Under the pieces are notes generated by a model. It was not told where the DNA came from. It saw only the letters and a list, made by a program, of their open reading frames with translations, and did no database searches. From contig JAIHAL010000004.1 of the NCBI GenBank assembly GCA_020054675.1, forward strand, positions 79,578-143,577: DNA of 64,000 nt, in the 5' to 3' direction. Shown here in pieces: positions 34,133 to 43,049 of the stretch. The stretch is from Oscillospiraceae bacterium (GTDB lineage Bacteria; Bacillota; Clostridia; Oscillospirales; Ruminococcaceae). Numbering within the stretch: position 1 is the stretch's first letter; every line of letters starts with the position of its first letter. The translations under genes were made by a program, and so were the position numbers.

Positions 34133-36592
34133 TTAAATAAACAACGACATATCCGATTCTTCGGCGTTTGCAATCATTGCGGCGGCTCCGCCAAGCTTTA
34201 CTCCGTCGATAAGCTCTTCTTTCTTAATTCCCATAACATCCATGCTCATGGAGCAAGCAACAAGCTCTACGCCGTTTTTCTGGGAAAGCTTTATTAAATC
34301 TTCAAGGCTGTCAATGTTCTTGTTCTTCATGACACCTCTAATCATTTTAGCTCCCATGCCTCCCATGTTCATTTTTGAAAGGGGAAGTCTCAAAGAGCCC
34401 CTCGGCATCATCATTCCAAACATTTTAGACATAAAATCTTTTTTGAGCTTTACCTTTTCAGGCTTTCTCAAAATATTAAGTCCCCAAAACGTAAAGAACA
34501 TGCTTACATGCCTGCCAAGCGCCGCGGCGGCATTTGCAATTATGAAGGAAGCTATTGCCTTATCAAGGTCACCCGAAAAAACTATAATATTTTTGGAATC
34601 CTTTTGCGGCAAGTTTTGGGAATTTCCTGCCGCAATCAATTTTTCATTTTTTTTTACTCTTGCAACCGAAATTCCGCCCTTTTGGCTTATTCCCTCGAAA
34701 ATATTCCCCGTTCTCTTGCAAAAGCCCTCTATATCGGCGGCAAACGCAGGGTCGGTAGTTGAAATTTCAATTACGTCCCCATCATTTGCATCTTTTAAAG
34801 CTTCCGAAAGTTTTACAATCGGCCCGGGGCATTGAAGTCCGCAGGCATTTATTTTAATTTCCTTGACATTTGCATTTTCGCCGGCGCTTTTTTCCTGCGG
34901 AAGCTGTGTTTCAGGATTAAAAGCCTTTGGCGACGGAACAGGCTCCATACTGCCGAAAATTGATTTGTAAAGCCTGTATCCTCCGCTTAAATTATAAGCA
35001 TCAAAGCCGTTCTGCATTAAAATCCTTGCGGCAACATAGCCCCTCAGGCCTATCTGGCAGGTAACATAAACCTTTTTGGATTTATCCAGTTCGCCAAGCC
35101 TTGAACGCAATTCATCAAGAGGAATATTTATAAATCCGTCAATAGTTCCATTTGCATATTCAATCCTTGTCCTTGTATCAAGAAGTATTACACTTCCGTC
35201 CCTCGGAAGGTTTTCTATATCATGCCAATGGAAATTTTTTACCTTTCCGGTAAGGATGTTTTCAATAACATAACCAGCCATATTTACAGGGTCTTTTGCC
35301 GATGAATACGGCGGAGCATAGCAAAGCTCAAGCTCGGTAAGGTCGTATGCGGTCATTTTTGCCCTTATTGCCGTGGCAAGAACGTCACATCTCTTATCAA
35401 CCCCATCATAGCCGACAATCTGCGCTCCTAAAATTTTTCCTGTTTCCTTTTCAAAAATAACCTTTATTGACATGTTCACAGCACCGGGATAATAGCTTGC
35501 ATGTGAACCTGAATAGGTAAAGCTCTTATCATAGTTAAGATTTAAAGCTTTTGCGGTTTTTTCATTTATTCCGGTGGTCGCAACAGTCATATCAAAAACT
35601 TTAAGTATTGCGCTGCCTTGAGTATCCTTATACTCGCTCTTTATGCCGCAAATGTTGTCGGCGGCAATTCTGCCCTGTTTATTTGCAGGTCCGGCAAGAG
35701 GAATAAACGCTTTCTGCCCGGTGACAAAATCTGTAACCTCTACGGCATCTCCAACAGCATAAATATCCTCTTTTGAAGTGAGCATGTTTTTATTTACGAT
35801 TATAGAACCTCTTTGGTTTACTTCTATCCCTGCGGCTTTGGCAATTCCGGTTTCAGGCTTTACTCCTATTGCCATTATCATCATGTCCGCCTCGACTTTT
35901 CCGCTGTTAAGAAGTATTTCAAGGCTTGTGCCGTTATCTTTTATTTCCTTTACGCCATTGTTAAGAATAAGATTTACTCCCTTGCTTCTTATATGGTTAT
36001 GCACATCGCATGCCATATCATAGTCAAGCGGAGCAATTACCTTTTCTGCAAGCTCGATTATGGTTACGTCAAGCCCTGCATTTTTAAGGTTTTCAGCCAT
36101 TTCTATGCCTATATAGCCTGCTCCCACAACTGCCGCGGACCTCGGGCGGTTGTTTTCAATATATTCCTTTATCCTATAAGTATCGGGAATATTTCTGAGC
36201 GTAAAAACTTTTGGGGATGAAATTCCGGGTATATTAGGCTTTACAGGCTCCGCGCCCATTGAAAGGATAAGCTTGTCATAGCTTTCGGCATATTCTTCTC
36301 CGGTTTTATGATTTTTAACCGTTACGGTTTTCTCATCCGGATTTATTGCGGTAACCTCGTTTAAAATCCTTACATCAACATTAAATCTTGCGTTAAAGCT
36401 CTTTGGCGTTTGAAGTGTAAGGGCGGATTTTTCAGTAATCTCTCCGCCTATATAATAAGGCAGGCCGCAGTTTGCAAAGGAGATATATTCCCCTCTTTCA
36501 AACATTATTATTTCTGCTTTTTCATCAAGTCGTCTAAGTCTTGCCGCCGCAGAGGCTCCTCCGGCTACGCCGCCAACTATAAGCACTTTCAT
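34133..36592 (-). CDS. CoA-disulfide reductase-like flavoprotein fused to rhodanese, TusA and DsrE domains
   Basis: An 819-residue four-part protein. Residues 1-445 are an FAD/NAD(P)H oxidoreductase of the CoA-disulfide/persulfide reductase type with active Cys42 in FANCGLPYY and a second dinucleotide motif VVGAGYIG. Residues 455-545 are a rhodanese (Cys512 in VTCQIGLRG). Residues 577-645 are a TusA domain (CGLQCPGP, Cys584 and Cys588). Residues 667-819 are a DsrE-like domain. Together they suit polysulfide or persulfide reduction and sulfur relay in the cytoplasm. The ATG at 36592 follows GGAAG. It is divergent from a Crp/Fnr regulator 83 bases away. Confidence 0.93.
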   Translation of the reverse strand: MKVLIVGGVAGGASAAARLRRLDEKAEIIMFERGEYISFANCGLPYYIGGEITEKSALTLQTPKSFNARFNVDVRILNEVTAINPDEKTVTVKNHKTGEEYAESYDKLILSMGAEPVKPNIPGISSPKVFTLRNIPDTYRIKEYIENNRPRSAAVVGAGYIGIEMAENLKNAGLDVTIIELAEKVIAPLDYDMACDVHNHIRSKGVNLILNNGVKEIKDNGTSLEILLNSGKVEADMMIMAIGVKPETGIAKAAGIEVNQRGSIIVNKNMLTSKEDIYAVGDAVEVTDFVTGQKAFIPLAGPANKQGRIAADNICGIKSEYKDTQGSAILKVFDMTVATTGINEKTAKALNLNYDKSFTYSGSHASYYPGAVNMSIKVIFEKETGKILGAQIVGYDGVDKRCDVLATAIRAKMTAYDLTELELCYAPPYSSAKDPVNMAGYVIENILTGKVKNFHWHDIENLPRDGSVILLDTRTRIEYANGTIDGFINIPLDELRSRLGELDKSKKVYVTCQIGLRGYVAARILMQNGFDAYNLSGGYRLYKSIFGSMEPVPSPKAFNPETQLPQEKSAGENANVKEIKINACGLQCPGPIVKLSEALKDANDGDVIEISTTDPAFAADIEGFCKRTGNIFEGISQKGGISVARVKKNEKLIAAGNSQNLPQKDSKNIIVFSGDLDKAIASFIIANAAAALGRHVSMFFTFWGLNILRKPEKVKLKKDFMSKMFGMMMPRGSLRLPLSKMNMGGMGAKMIRGVMKNKNIDSLEDLIKLSQKNGVELVACSMSMDVMGIKKEELIDGVKLGGAAAMIANAEESDMSLFI

Positions 36593-36632
36593 TTCAAATC
36601 TTCCTTTCTTTCTTTTCTTTTGCGGAGAAATA

Positions 36633-36641
36633 TGGTATAAT
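36633..36641 (+). promoter_or_regulatory. Extended -10 promoter of the Crp/Fnr gene
   Basis: TGGTATAAT, an extended -10 element, lies 34 bases upstream of the regulator's start codon in the divergent intergenic region. No clear -35 box is seen, as expected for an activator-dependent promoter. Confidence 0.55.
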
Positions 36642-36675
36642 TTAAAAAACACAAATTTAAATTTAGGGGTGGATT

Positions 36676-37353
36676 ATGTTTAACGAAAAAGATGAACAAT
36701 TTATACGCACGGCACTTTATTTTTGGGACAAGCTCTCGCCATCCGAAAAGGAGCTTTTAAAAAACGGGATAGAACTTGCAAAATATAAGGCCGGACAAAC
36801 CATACACAGCCCCGAAAGCGACTGCATAGGCGCTTTTCTTGTAAAAGAAGGTGAAATCAGGGTATATATGCTTTCCGAAGACGGAAGGGAAATCACCCTG
36901 TACCGGCTTGGGAAAGGCGAAGTGTGCATGCTTTCGGCTTCATGCGTACTTAAAAGCATCACTTTTGACGTCCACATAAGCGTTGTGCGCGACAGTGAAA
37001 TTTATCACATAAGCACAAGCGCTTACCAGAAACTGATAGACAGCAACATCTATGTTGAAAATTTTTCTTATAAAATTGCCATGGACCGTTTTTCCGACGT
37101 TATGTGGGCAATGGAGCAAATACTCTTCATGAGCTTCGACAAGCGGCTTGCAATTTTTTTAATAGAAGAATCCCGCAAAAACAATTCCGAAACAATAAAC
37201 CTTACACATGAGCAAATAGCAAAATATATGGGCAGTGCAAGGGAAGTTGTTTCAAGAATGCTCAAGCATTTTTCAAACGAAGGGCTTGTCGAGCTTTCAA
37301 GGGGCGGAGTGAAAATTTTAGACAAAAAACGGCTAAAAGCCTTAACCGCATAA
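36676..37353 (+). CDS. Crp/Fnr family transcriptional regulator
   Basis: A 225-residue regulator: N-terminal cyclic-nucleotide-binding-type beta roll (about residues 18-125, with FLVKEGEIRVY and GREITLYRLGKGEVCML), a dimerisation helix, then a Crp-type winged helix (NLTHEQIAKYMGSAREVVSRMLKHF, about 170-195). There is no N-terminal Fnr-type cysteine cluster, so it is not an oxygen-sensing [4Fe-4S] Fnr. It is divergent from the multidomain sulfur reductase and is the likely regulator of it; such pairs occur in other clostridia. The effector is unknown. Confidence 0.9.
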   Translation: MFNEKDEQFIRTALYFWDKLSPSEKELLKNGIELAKYKAGQTIHSPESDCIGAFLVKEGEIRVYMLSEDGREITLYRLGKGEVCMLSASCVLKSITFDVHISVVRDSEIYHISTSAYQKLIDSNIYVENFSYKIAMDRFSDVMWAMEQILFMSFDKRLAIFLIEESRKNNSETINLTHEQIAKYMGSAREVVSRMLKHFSNEGLVELSRGGVKILDKKRLKALTA

Positions 37354-37379
37354 AGCGGCCTGTAAAGCCGCTTTATGCG
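37347..37379. terminator. Bidirectional terminator between the Crp/Fnr and trxA genes
   Basis: A perfect 13-bp stem CGCATAAAGCGGC with a 7-base loop; it begins within the regulator's last codons and ends 11 bases before the trxA stop. Confidence 0.85.
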
Positions 37380-37389
37380 ATGTATAATT

Positions 37390-37704
37390 TTATACATTCA
37401 AAAGCTTTAAGATTTCCTGCTTTGGCCTTGCGCCTACTGCGCTGTTTACGATTTTGCCGTTCTTAACTACAACAAGTGTCGGAATGCTCATTACATTAAA
37501 GCTTGATGCAAGTTCCGGCTCCTCGTCAATGTTTATTTTCCCCACCTTTACGGTTGCGGAAACTTCATCGGCAATTTCATCGACAATCGGCGAAACCATT
37601 CTGCAAGGTCCGCACCACGGTGCCCAGAAATCAATAAGAACCGGTCTGTCAGAATTCATAACCTCGGCATTGAAATTTTCTTTTGTTATTTTAACTGTAC
37701 TCAT
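37390..37704 (-). CDS. trxA: Thioredoxin
   Basis: A 104-residue thioredoxin with the active site WAPWCGPC (Cys31 and Cys34) and the cis-proline region SIPTLVVVKNG. It reduces protein disulfides in the cytoplasm. ATG 37704 has GGAG at 9 bases; the earlier ATG at 37713 touches the ribosome site. No thioredoxin reductase is adjacent. Confidence 0.96.
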   Translation of the reverse strand: MSTVKITKENFNAEVMNSDRPVLIDFWAPWCGPCRMVSPIVDEIADEVSATVKVGKINIDEEPELASSFNVMSIPTLVVVKNGKIVNSAVGARPKQEILKLLNV

Positions 37705-37814
37705 AAAATCCATCTCCTTGTTTTTGGTTGTTTGTTTATTGCTTATGCTTTTATTATAACCTTTTTTAAGTGTTTTTCCGTGATTAAGTTACATAAATTT
37801 ATTTTTTTAAATCA

Positions 37815-37843
37815 TTGCAAATAATACAAAAATGAAATATAAT
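37815..37843 (+). promoter_or_regulatory. Sigma-A promoter of the small RDAC-like gene
   Basis: TTGCAA and TATAAT with a 17-base spacer, 34 bases upstream of the ATG at 37878. Confidence 0.7.
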
Positions 37844-37877
37844 AAAATTAAACTATACCTTAAAAGGGGTGTTTAAT

Positions 37878-38114
37878 ATGAAAACGGTATCCATAGGCAT
37901 GATTGTTGAAATCAACAGCATACTTAAAGGCAAGGGACTGCCTTATAAAATCCACCTTCATGATGCCTGCGGGGCACAGGCAATGGAAATCGAAAGCCTT
38001 GAAGAGGATAATGAGCAGTTTGAAGCCGCCGTATCCGCAATAAACGAATACTTTTCCCTGCACGGAATGGAAACCGTATTCATCCCGGGCGGCAAAAATT
38101 TTACGGTAAAATAA
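37878..38114 (+). CDS. Small RDAC-family-like protein of unknown function
   Basis: A 78-residue soluble protein. The central motif HLHDACGAQAMEIE resembles small clostridial proteins named for an RDAC motif, here HDAC. It has an acidic middle and a C-terminal FIPGGKNFTVK. The ATG at 37878 follows AAAGGGGTG. It has its own promoter and terminator, so it is a free-standing gene. Function is not known. Confidence 0.7.
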   Translation: MKTVSIGMIVEINSILKGKGLPYKIHLHDACGAQAMEIESLEEDNEQFEAAVSAINEYFSLHGMETVFIPGGKNFTVK

Positions 38115-38131
38115 TTTTTTAAAGCTTAAAA

Positions 38132-38168
38132 AATCACCCCTTGCCGGCATTTAGGCAAAGGGTGATTT
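38132..38168. terminator. Terminator downstream of the RDAC-like gene
   Basis: AATCACCCCTTGCC, 8-base loop, GGCAAAGGGTGATT with one mismatch, followed by TTCTCTTCT. Confidence 0.82.
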
Positions 38169-38193
38169 TCTCTTCTCAAAATTTTATATTCAA

Positions 38194-38218
38194 TATCTGC
38201 CTTTTTAAAAGGCAGATA
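38194..38218 (-). terminator. Palindromic hairpin after ychF
   Basis: TATCTGCCTTTT-T-AAAAGGCAGATA, a perfect 12-bp inverted repeat 6 bases past the ychF stop. It probably acts as terminator together with the T-rich stretch downstream. Confidence 0.65.
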
Positions 38219-38224
38219 CTGATT

Positions 38225-39319
38225 TCAGACATTAAACCTGAACAGGACAATATCTCCGTCCTGCATCACATAATCTTTTCCTTCAAGTCTTACAAGGCCT
38301 TTTTCCTTTGCAACAGTCATGCTGCCGCATTCCATAAGGTCACTGAAAGAAACCACTTCCGCGCGGATAAATCCCTTTTCAAAATCGCTATGGATTTTCC
38401 CTGCCGCCTGCGGCGCCTTTGTACCTTTTTTTATCGTCCATGCCCTTACTTCCTGAGGACCTGCGGTAAGGAACGAAATGAGTCCCAAAAGCGAATAGCC
38501 TTCCTGTATAATCCTGTTAAGGCCGGAAACTTTAAGCCCTAAGTCGGCAAGGAACATCTCCTTATCCTCCTCGGACATATCGGAAATTTCAGCCTCAATT
38601 TGGGCGCAAATAGGAAGCACAGCCGCTTTTTCTTCTCTTGCTATTTCAAGAACTGTTCTGTAATGCGGATTTGTATCAATATTGTTCCTGAAATCATCCT
38701 CGCAAAGATTTGCCGCAAAAATAACCGGTTTTGCCGACAAAAGCGGCGTTGTTTTTATAATTTCCTGCTCCTCTTCCGTAAACGGATAAGAACGCGCCGA
38801 TTTCCCGCTTTCAAGGTGAGCTTTAAGGCTTTCCAAAAACTCCGTTTCGGCAACATACTTTTTATCGCCCTTTGCAAGCTTTTTTGTCCTGTCGATACGC
38901 CTTTCAAGCATTTCTATATCTGAAAAAATAAGCTCAAGGTCAATGGTTTCTATATCCCTCTGCGGATTGATATCCCCATCAACATGGACAATATCGGAAT
39001 TTTCAAAACACCTTACCACATGAACAATGGCATCAACCTCACGAATATTGGCAAGAAACTTATTCCCAAGGCCTTCTCCCTTTGAAGCGCCTTTGACAAG
39101 GCCTGCTATATCGACAAATTCAAGGGTTGCGGGTGTGAATTTTTCAGGATTATACATTTTTGCAAGCGCTTCAAGCCTTTCATCAGGAACAGAAACAATT
39201 CCAACATTAGGCTCAATCGTGCAAAAAGGGTAATTCGCCGATTCCGCACCAGCGTTTGTAAGAGCATTAAAAAGAGTACTTTTTCCGACATTCGGAAGAC
39301 CAACCATACCTAATTTCAT
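38225..39319 (-). CDS. ychF: Redox-regulated GTPase/ATPase YchF (Obg family)
   Basis: A 364-residue P-loop protein of normal YchF length. The G1 motif is [16 protein letters not shown]3 [20 protein letters not shown], followed by a coiled-coil insertion and a C-terminal TGS domain (about 275-360, [19 protein letters not shown]). The family binds ribosomes and hydrolyses ATP; it is linked to oxidative stress. The ATG at 39319 has AAGGA upstream. Confidence 0.97.
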   Translation of the reverse strand: MKLGMVGLPNVGKSTLFNALTNAGAESANYPFCTIEPNVGIVSVPDERLEALAKMYNPEKFTPATLEFVDIAGLVKGASKGEGLGNKFLANIREVDAIVHVVRCFENSDIVHVDGDINPQRDIETIDLELIFSDIEMLERRIDRTKKLAKGDKKYVAETEFLESLKAHLESGKSARSYPFTEEEQEIIKTTPLLSAKPVIFAANLCEDDFRNNIDTNPHYRTVLEIAREEKAAVLPICAQIEAEISDMSEEDKEMFLADLGLKVSGLNRIIQEGYSLLGLISFLTAGPQEVRAWTIKKGTKAPQAAGKIHSDFEKGFIRAEVVSFSDLMECGSMTVAKEKGLVRLEGKDYVMQDGDIVLFRFNV

Positions 39320-39346
39320 TTTGCAAAATCCTTTTTGGCTAAAATT

Positions 39347-39511
39347 TTATTCCTCGGTTTCAGATTCATCTTTCCCGCTGTTGTAAACGGTAGTATTGCC
39401 GTTATTGTTTCCGCAGTGTACCCCGTCTTTAATCGGAGAAAGCAAAAATCCGGCAATTACTCCCATAAGAAAGCAGCAGAAAGAAAGCAAAGCGGCGGTT
39501 GATTTTTTCAT
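39347..39511 (-). CDS. Small single-TM protein (54 residues)
   Basis: The reading frame encodes 54 residues beginning MKKSTAALLSFCCFLMGVIA: a lysine-flanked hydrophobic helix (about 5-25), then a short Asn/Thr/Gly-rich polar tail ending in ESETEE. AAAGGAGGATATT precedes the ATG, an ideal ribosome site. It lies between the GNAT gene (11 bases upstream on the same strand) and ychF (27 bases downstream), so it may be co-transcribed with both. No family is recognised. It could be a membrane-anchored small protein or carry an uncleaved signal. Confidence 0.7.
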   Translation of the reverse strand: MKKSTAALLSFCCFLMGVIAGFLLSPIKDGVHCGNNNGNTTVYNSGKDESETEE

Positions 39512-39522
39512 AATATCCTCCT

Positions 39523-40059
39523 TTATCCCATAAACGCACTATAAGCGACTTCATATGCTATTTTTTTATTCCTGTTGAAGAAATCCTCATCAACAGGATT
39601 GGGATAAGTCATTATTTTAAGTGGAACAGCCTTTTGACCGGGTTGGAGCGGCGGCTGGAAGTATTCAAACATATTCAGGTGAAATCCCAGCTTCTTGTAA
39701 AATTCAATTCTCCTTACGGAAATTTCATCCTTTGGAGGCTCAACTTCAAGAATTATAGGCTTTAGAGATGTGCCCAAATATTCTTTAAGCATCTTCGAGC
39801 CTATTCCTCCTCCTCGAAAAGATGAATCAACGGCAAAATGCTCTATAAAATTCACCTCGTCAAACTCCCAAACAGCAAGAAAAGCAATTATAACACCGTT
39901 TTTTCGTTTTACATAAATTTTATAGCAGCGATGGTCAAGCAAGCCAAGCTGTCCCTCATAGCTGCGCATTTCGCTTTGAGGGAAAGAGCTGCTCATAATC
40001 TCATAAATTCTTGGGAAATCTTCTTTTTTAGCCGTTTCCAAAACCGCACTTTTTAACAT
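39523..40059 (-). CDS. GNAT family N-acetyltransferase
   Basis: A 178-residue GNAT acetyltransferase. The acetyl-CoA-binding motif A is AVDSSFRGGGIGSKMLKEYL at about residues 83-102, followed by LEVEPPKDEISVRRIEFYKKLGF, the typical motif B. The C-terminal MTYPNPVDEDFF is common in a clostridial GNAT subgroup. The ATG at 40059 follows GGGGA; a frame reaching 40089 lacks a good site. The substrate is unknown. Confidence 0.85.
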   Translation of the reverse strand: MLKSAVLETAKKEDFPRIYEIMSSSFPQSEMRSYEGQLGLLDHRCYKIYVKRKNGVIIAFLAVWEFDEVNFIEHFAVDSSFRGGGIGSKMLKEYLGTSLKPIILEVEPPKDEISVRRIEFYKKLGFHLNMFEYFQPPLQPGQKAVPLKIMTYPNPVDEDFFNRNKKIAYEVAYSAFMG

Positions 40060-40080
40060 AAAATCCCCGTATGCAAATGT

Positions 40081-40100
40081 AGGGCACAAAGTTGTGCCCT
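40081..40100. other. Short perfect hairpin between tRNA-Leu and the GNAT gene
   Basis: AGGGCACAA-AG-TTGTGCCCT, a 9-bp stem with a 2-base centre. It lies 36 bases beyond the tRNA 3' end on the minus strand without a following T tract, so it may be a processing or pausing hairpin, or an operator for the GNAT gene. Confidence 0.45.
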
Positions 40101-40135
40101 AAAATTTTAACTTTTAAAAATCCCACCGTCTTTTA

Positions 40136-40221
40136 TGGTGCGGATGACAGGATTTGAACCTGCACAGGGTCGCCCCCACTGGTACCTGAAACCAGCGCGT
40201 CTGCCGTTTCGCCACATCCGC
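40136..40221 (-). tRNA. tRNA-Leu (anticodon CAG)
   Basis: An 86-base class II tRNA. The acceptor stem is GCGGATG/CATCCGC, the anticodon stem CTGGT/ACCAG encloses TTCAGGT (anticodon CAG), a long variable arm follows, and the T loop is GGTTCAAATCC. CCA is encoded at 40136-40138. Confidence 0.95.
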
Positions 40222-40232
40222 AAGACTTTTAA

Positions 40233-40261
40233 ATTATAGCACATCTTTTCATTTCTTGCAA
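40233..40261 (-). promoter_or_regulatory. Sigma-A promoter of tRNA-Leu
   Basis: TTGCAA and TATAAT with a 17-base spacer on the minus strand, 11 bases upstream of the tRNA 5' end. Confidence 0.8.
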
Positions 40262-40298
40262 GATGTTTTTTGAAGGCAAGAATAATTTTTACGCAAAA

Positions 40299-40337
40299 AT
40301 GCTTGCGGAGAAGCTTTTAAATCTTCTCCACAAGCAT
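40299..40337 (-). terminator. Terminator of the DUF5107-GH2 operon
   Basis: On the minus strand ATGCTTGTGGAGAAG, 9-base loop, CTTCTCCGCAAGCAT, then TTTTG, seven bases after the GH2 stop. Confidence 0.9.
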
Positions 40338-40343
40338 GAATTC

Positions 40344-43034
40344 TTACTGCAAAACATCTTTCAGCTTTTCAAGTGAAAGATTATTTTTCGGATTAAATTC
40401 ATCAGACTTGGCATACGCAAGAATGCTGTTATAAAATTGCTTTACCTCAGGCAAATCCATATGGGAAAGCACATCTGCCGTGCATACCAAAAGTTTGCCG
40501 TTAAAAAGCGCCGTTTCAAAAAGCAGTCCAAGCTTATGGTTGCGCTCAAAATTATCAATAACCTGCACAATCGGGCGAAATTCAGGGGATGTTCCATCAA
40601 GAATTGCCGGACGCGAATAGTAAGCAATTCCATGCCACTGCCATTCCGAATGATTTTTCGTAGGAAAAAGCTTTAACGCCGGATGCTTTTCATCACACAA
40701 AAGTCCCATTGTTCCCGGAGCCAAAGGAACGCCTTTCCTTTCACATCCAAGCTTAAACATAGAGTAGCACCAAAAATCCGGTGTAAAAAAGCCCTCCACG
40801 CTGTTTTTGCAATCAGATTTGAAAAGCACCACCCTGCCGCCGTTTTGCAAAGTTTCTATTGCGGAAGAATCAAATTCTTTTGCAACCAGCACATTTTCCG
40901 CCTCTTCCTTTTTGCAGGGGTAAACCCATATTGGATAGCGGTTTATGATTTCTTTGCAAGAAAGAACCATTTCAAGCCGGCATGGAACATCTGCACCGGC
41001 AGTTTTAAGCGAAACGGAAGCTACTTCCGAAAGTTTTCCGCGCGGGGCAAGAATTTCAGGAATTACTGCCTCATCAATAATCCTTCCATTCTGCAAAAGC
41101 GAAACGGTCAATTTTCCCGACAACTCATTTTCCCCATAATTGTACACGCTTATCGTTACAGGAATTTCTTCGCCTAAATTATACACATACTTTGGGAACT
41201 GTCCTAAAATCACCTGCGGAGCGCAAAATTCACGCCACCTTTCCGGTGAAATCAAGCCCTTTGAATCCAAAAAGCAATCAAGAATCCCAACCAAAGCAGT
41301 TCCTTGTCCGGGGAAATCCTGCAAGCTGAGAAGCTGAAAGCCGCCCATTCCCGGCGTTCTTAAACTTGCTTCTATATCCTCCCGATAACATTCAACCGCA
41401 AGGCCTCCGCTGGCCTTAAAGAAATCATCCGCCAAATCGCCCATTCCCTTTTCTTCCAAACGCTTTTTAAAAATCCTAAGCGCCGTCGGACTGAATATTC
41501 CTTTATGCTTTTCAATTTCTCTATAATCCGGATAAACCTGATACTGTCCTACCTCATGCGAAATCACCGGAACATCCGATTTTTCAATTGCCGACGAATA
41601 ATTCCAAAGCGTTCCCGGAGAATGTTCTGTTTGAATGTGCCCAAGCGGCTTATCTGCATGTGAAAAAGAGCCGCGGACGTTATCCTCTTTTGTAACACGC
41701 ATAGTAACCCAAAAATCATCTTCGGGACAGCTTATGGGATTTTCAAAAAAATTATTTGAGCCTTGCGAATAAAACTTGTCGGGCCGTATGGTCTTTAGCT
41801 TTTTCACAAGTGATGAAAACATTTCAATTTCTCCAATCATTTCATTTCCCACCGCAAAAAGAAGGAAAGACGGATGATTGCCATACTCTTCCAAAACCTT
41901 AACGGACTGTTCATTGAGGTATGCGTTCAGCGCAGGGTCGCATTTTTCATGCCCTTCCGGATAAAATCCGTTTCCAAAGCATGAAAGTTCTGTCTGCAAA
42001 TACATCCCCAAGCGGTCGCCGGCCTCAAAAGCGGCTTTGGGCGGGCACCAGCTATGGAAACGAATATGGTTCATCCCATACTCACGCATAGTGCGGAAAA
42101 TGTACATCCAACTGTCCAAATCCATCGGGCATGCGCCTGTTTTAGGATAAATGCAGCAATCAAGATTCCCGCGCAAAAACAGCGGATTTCCATTAAGTAC
42201 AAGTATCTTATCTTTTGTTTTAATCTCACGGAAACCTGTAATTTCCTCCCATTTGCAAATGGAATTTCCTTTGCGCAAAAGCTCAAAACGCAATGTACAA
42301 AGATTTGGATGAAACTCATCCCATAAAGGCAGCGGCTCGGGCGTTTCACATTGTATTTTTACACTTGAATGACCTTTTTCAATCCGCACCTGAAACTCTT
42401 TGCTTGCAAGCGTTTTATCATCATGTTCCACGGAAAAAGCAAGCAAAAATTCCGTTTCATCCGTAGAATTTTCAAAATTTATTTCCGCAGAAATCGTATT
42501 GCTATGTATATCTGCAAAAATTTTTGTCTTAACCGGTCTTGCGCAGTTAAAAGCATAAAGCGCAATTTCGCCTATAATGCCGTTCCAGTTGGTTTGGGTA
42601 TGTTCGGTATATTGATGCCCGCCTAAAACTGTTTTGGGGAAATTTTTGTCTGCTGCAAGGTCGTTGTCCACCACAATCATCAAATCATGTTCCCCGGGGC
42701 AAAGTGCGGCAGTCAGGTCATGCTTTTGCGGAATAAGCGTTTCCTTTGATGAAGATATTTTCTTTCCATCCACAAAAACTTCGGTATATTTCGTACGTTC
42801 CAATAAAAGCTGGACAGATTTATTTTCCCATTCCGGCGGAATGCAGACTTTCTTGCGATAAAACGCCCTCCCTGTAAAAGGATAATTTTGGCTTAAATAA
42901 AGAGTTTGATTCGGGTCGGGGCTATATGTCCCTTTAAAATTTTGCTCTGTTGTACCGGGAAGAAAAACAGCATCCTCAAACTTTTCGCAAAAAGAAAATT
43001 CCCATTTGCCGGACAAATCAATTTTCATATTCAT
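40344..43034 (-). CDS. GH2 family glycoside hydrolase (large, no signal peptide)
   Basis: An 896-residue GH2 enzyme. The N-terminal sugar-binding domain (about 1-170) includes the jelly-roll features TGRAFYRKKVCIP and NWNGIIGEIAL. An Ig-like domain follows, then the barrel with acid/base Glu in FAVGNEM and nucleophile Glu in VISHEVGQ. The last 250 residues or so are an extra region with HEWQ-type and ATD-like strands that may be a beta domain plus a ThuA-like fold. The ATG at 43034 follows GAGGTA. It is cytoplasmic and lies 15 bases after the DUF5107/TPR gene. Beta-galactosidase, mannosidase and glucuronidase activities are all possible. Confidence 0.85.
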   Translation of the reverse strand: MNMKIDLSGKWEFSFCEKFEDAVFLPGTTEQNFKGTYSPDPNQTLYLSQNYPFTGRAFYRKKVCIPPEWENKSVQLLLERTKYTEVFVDGKKISSSKETLIPQKHDLTAALCPGEHDLMIVVDNDLAADKNFPKTVLGGHQYTEHTQTNWNGIIGEIALYAFNCARPVKTKIFADIHSNTISAEINFENSTDETEFLLAFSVEHDDKTLASKEFQVRIEKGHSSVKIQCETPEPLPLWDEFHPNLCTLRFELLRKGNSICKWEEITGFREIKTKDKILVLNGNPLFLRGNLDCCIYPKTGACPMDLDSWMYIFRTMREYGMNHIRFHSWCPPKAAFEAGDRLGMYLQTELSCFGNGFYPEGHEKCDPALNAYLNEQSVKVLEEYGNHPSFLLFAVGNEMIGEIEMFSSLVKKLKTIRPDKFYSQGSNNFFENPISCPEDDFWVTMRVTKEDNVRGSFSHADKPLGHIQTEHSPGTLWNYSSAIEKSDVPVISHEVGQYQVYPDYREIEKHKGIFSPTALRIFKKRLEEKGMGDLADDFFKASGGLAVECYREDIEASLRTPGMGGFQLLSLQDFPGQGTALVGILDCFLDSKGLISPERWREFCAPQVILGQFPKYVYNLGEEIPVTISVYNYGENELSGKLTVSLLQNGRIIDEAVIPEILAPRGKLSEVASVSLKTAGADVPCRLEMVLSCKEIINRYPIWVYPCKKEEAENVLVAKEFDSSAIETLQNGGRVVLFKSDCKNSVEGFFTPDFWCYSMFKLGCERKGVPLAPGTMGLLCDEKHPALKLFPTKNHSEWQWHGIAYYSRPAILDGTSPEFRPIVQVIDNFERNHKLGLLFETALFNGKLLVCTADVLSHMDLPEVKQFYNSILAYAKSDEFNPKNNLSLEKLKDVLQ

Positions 43035-43049
43035 AATTTTACCTCATTT

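Noticed and set aside
36676..37353. The Crp/Fnr protein as an oxygen-sensing Fnr
   Set aside because: No N-terminal or C-terminal cysteine cluster for a [4Fe-4S] centre is present.
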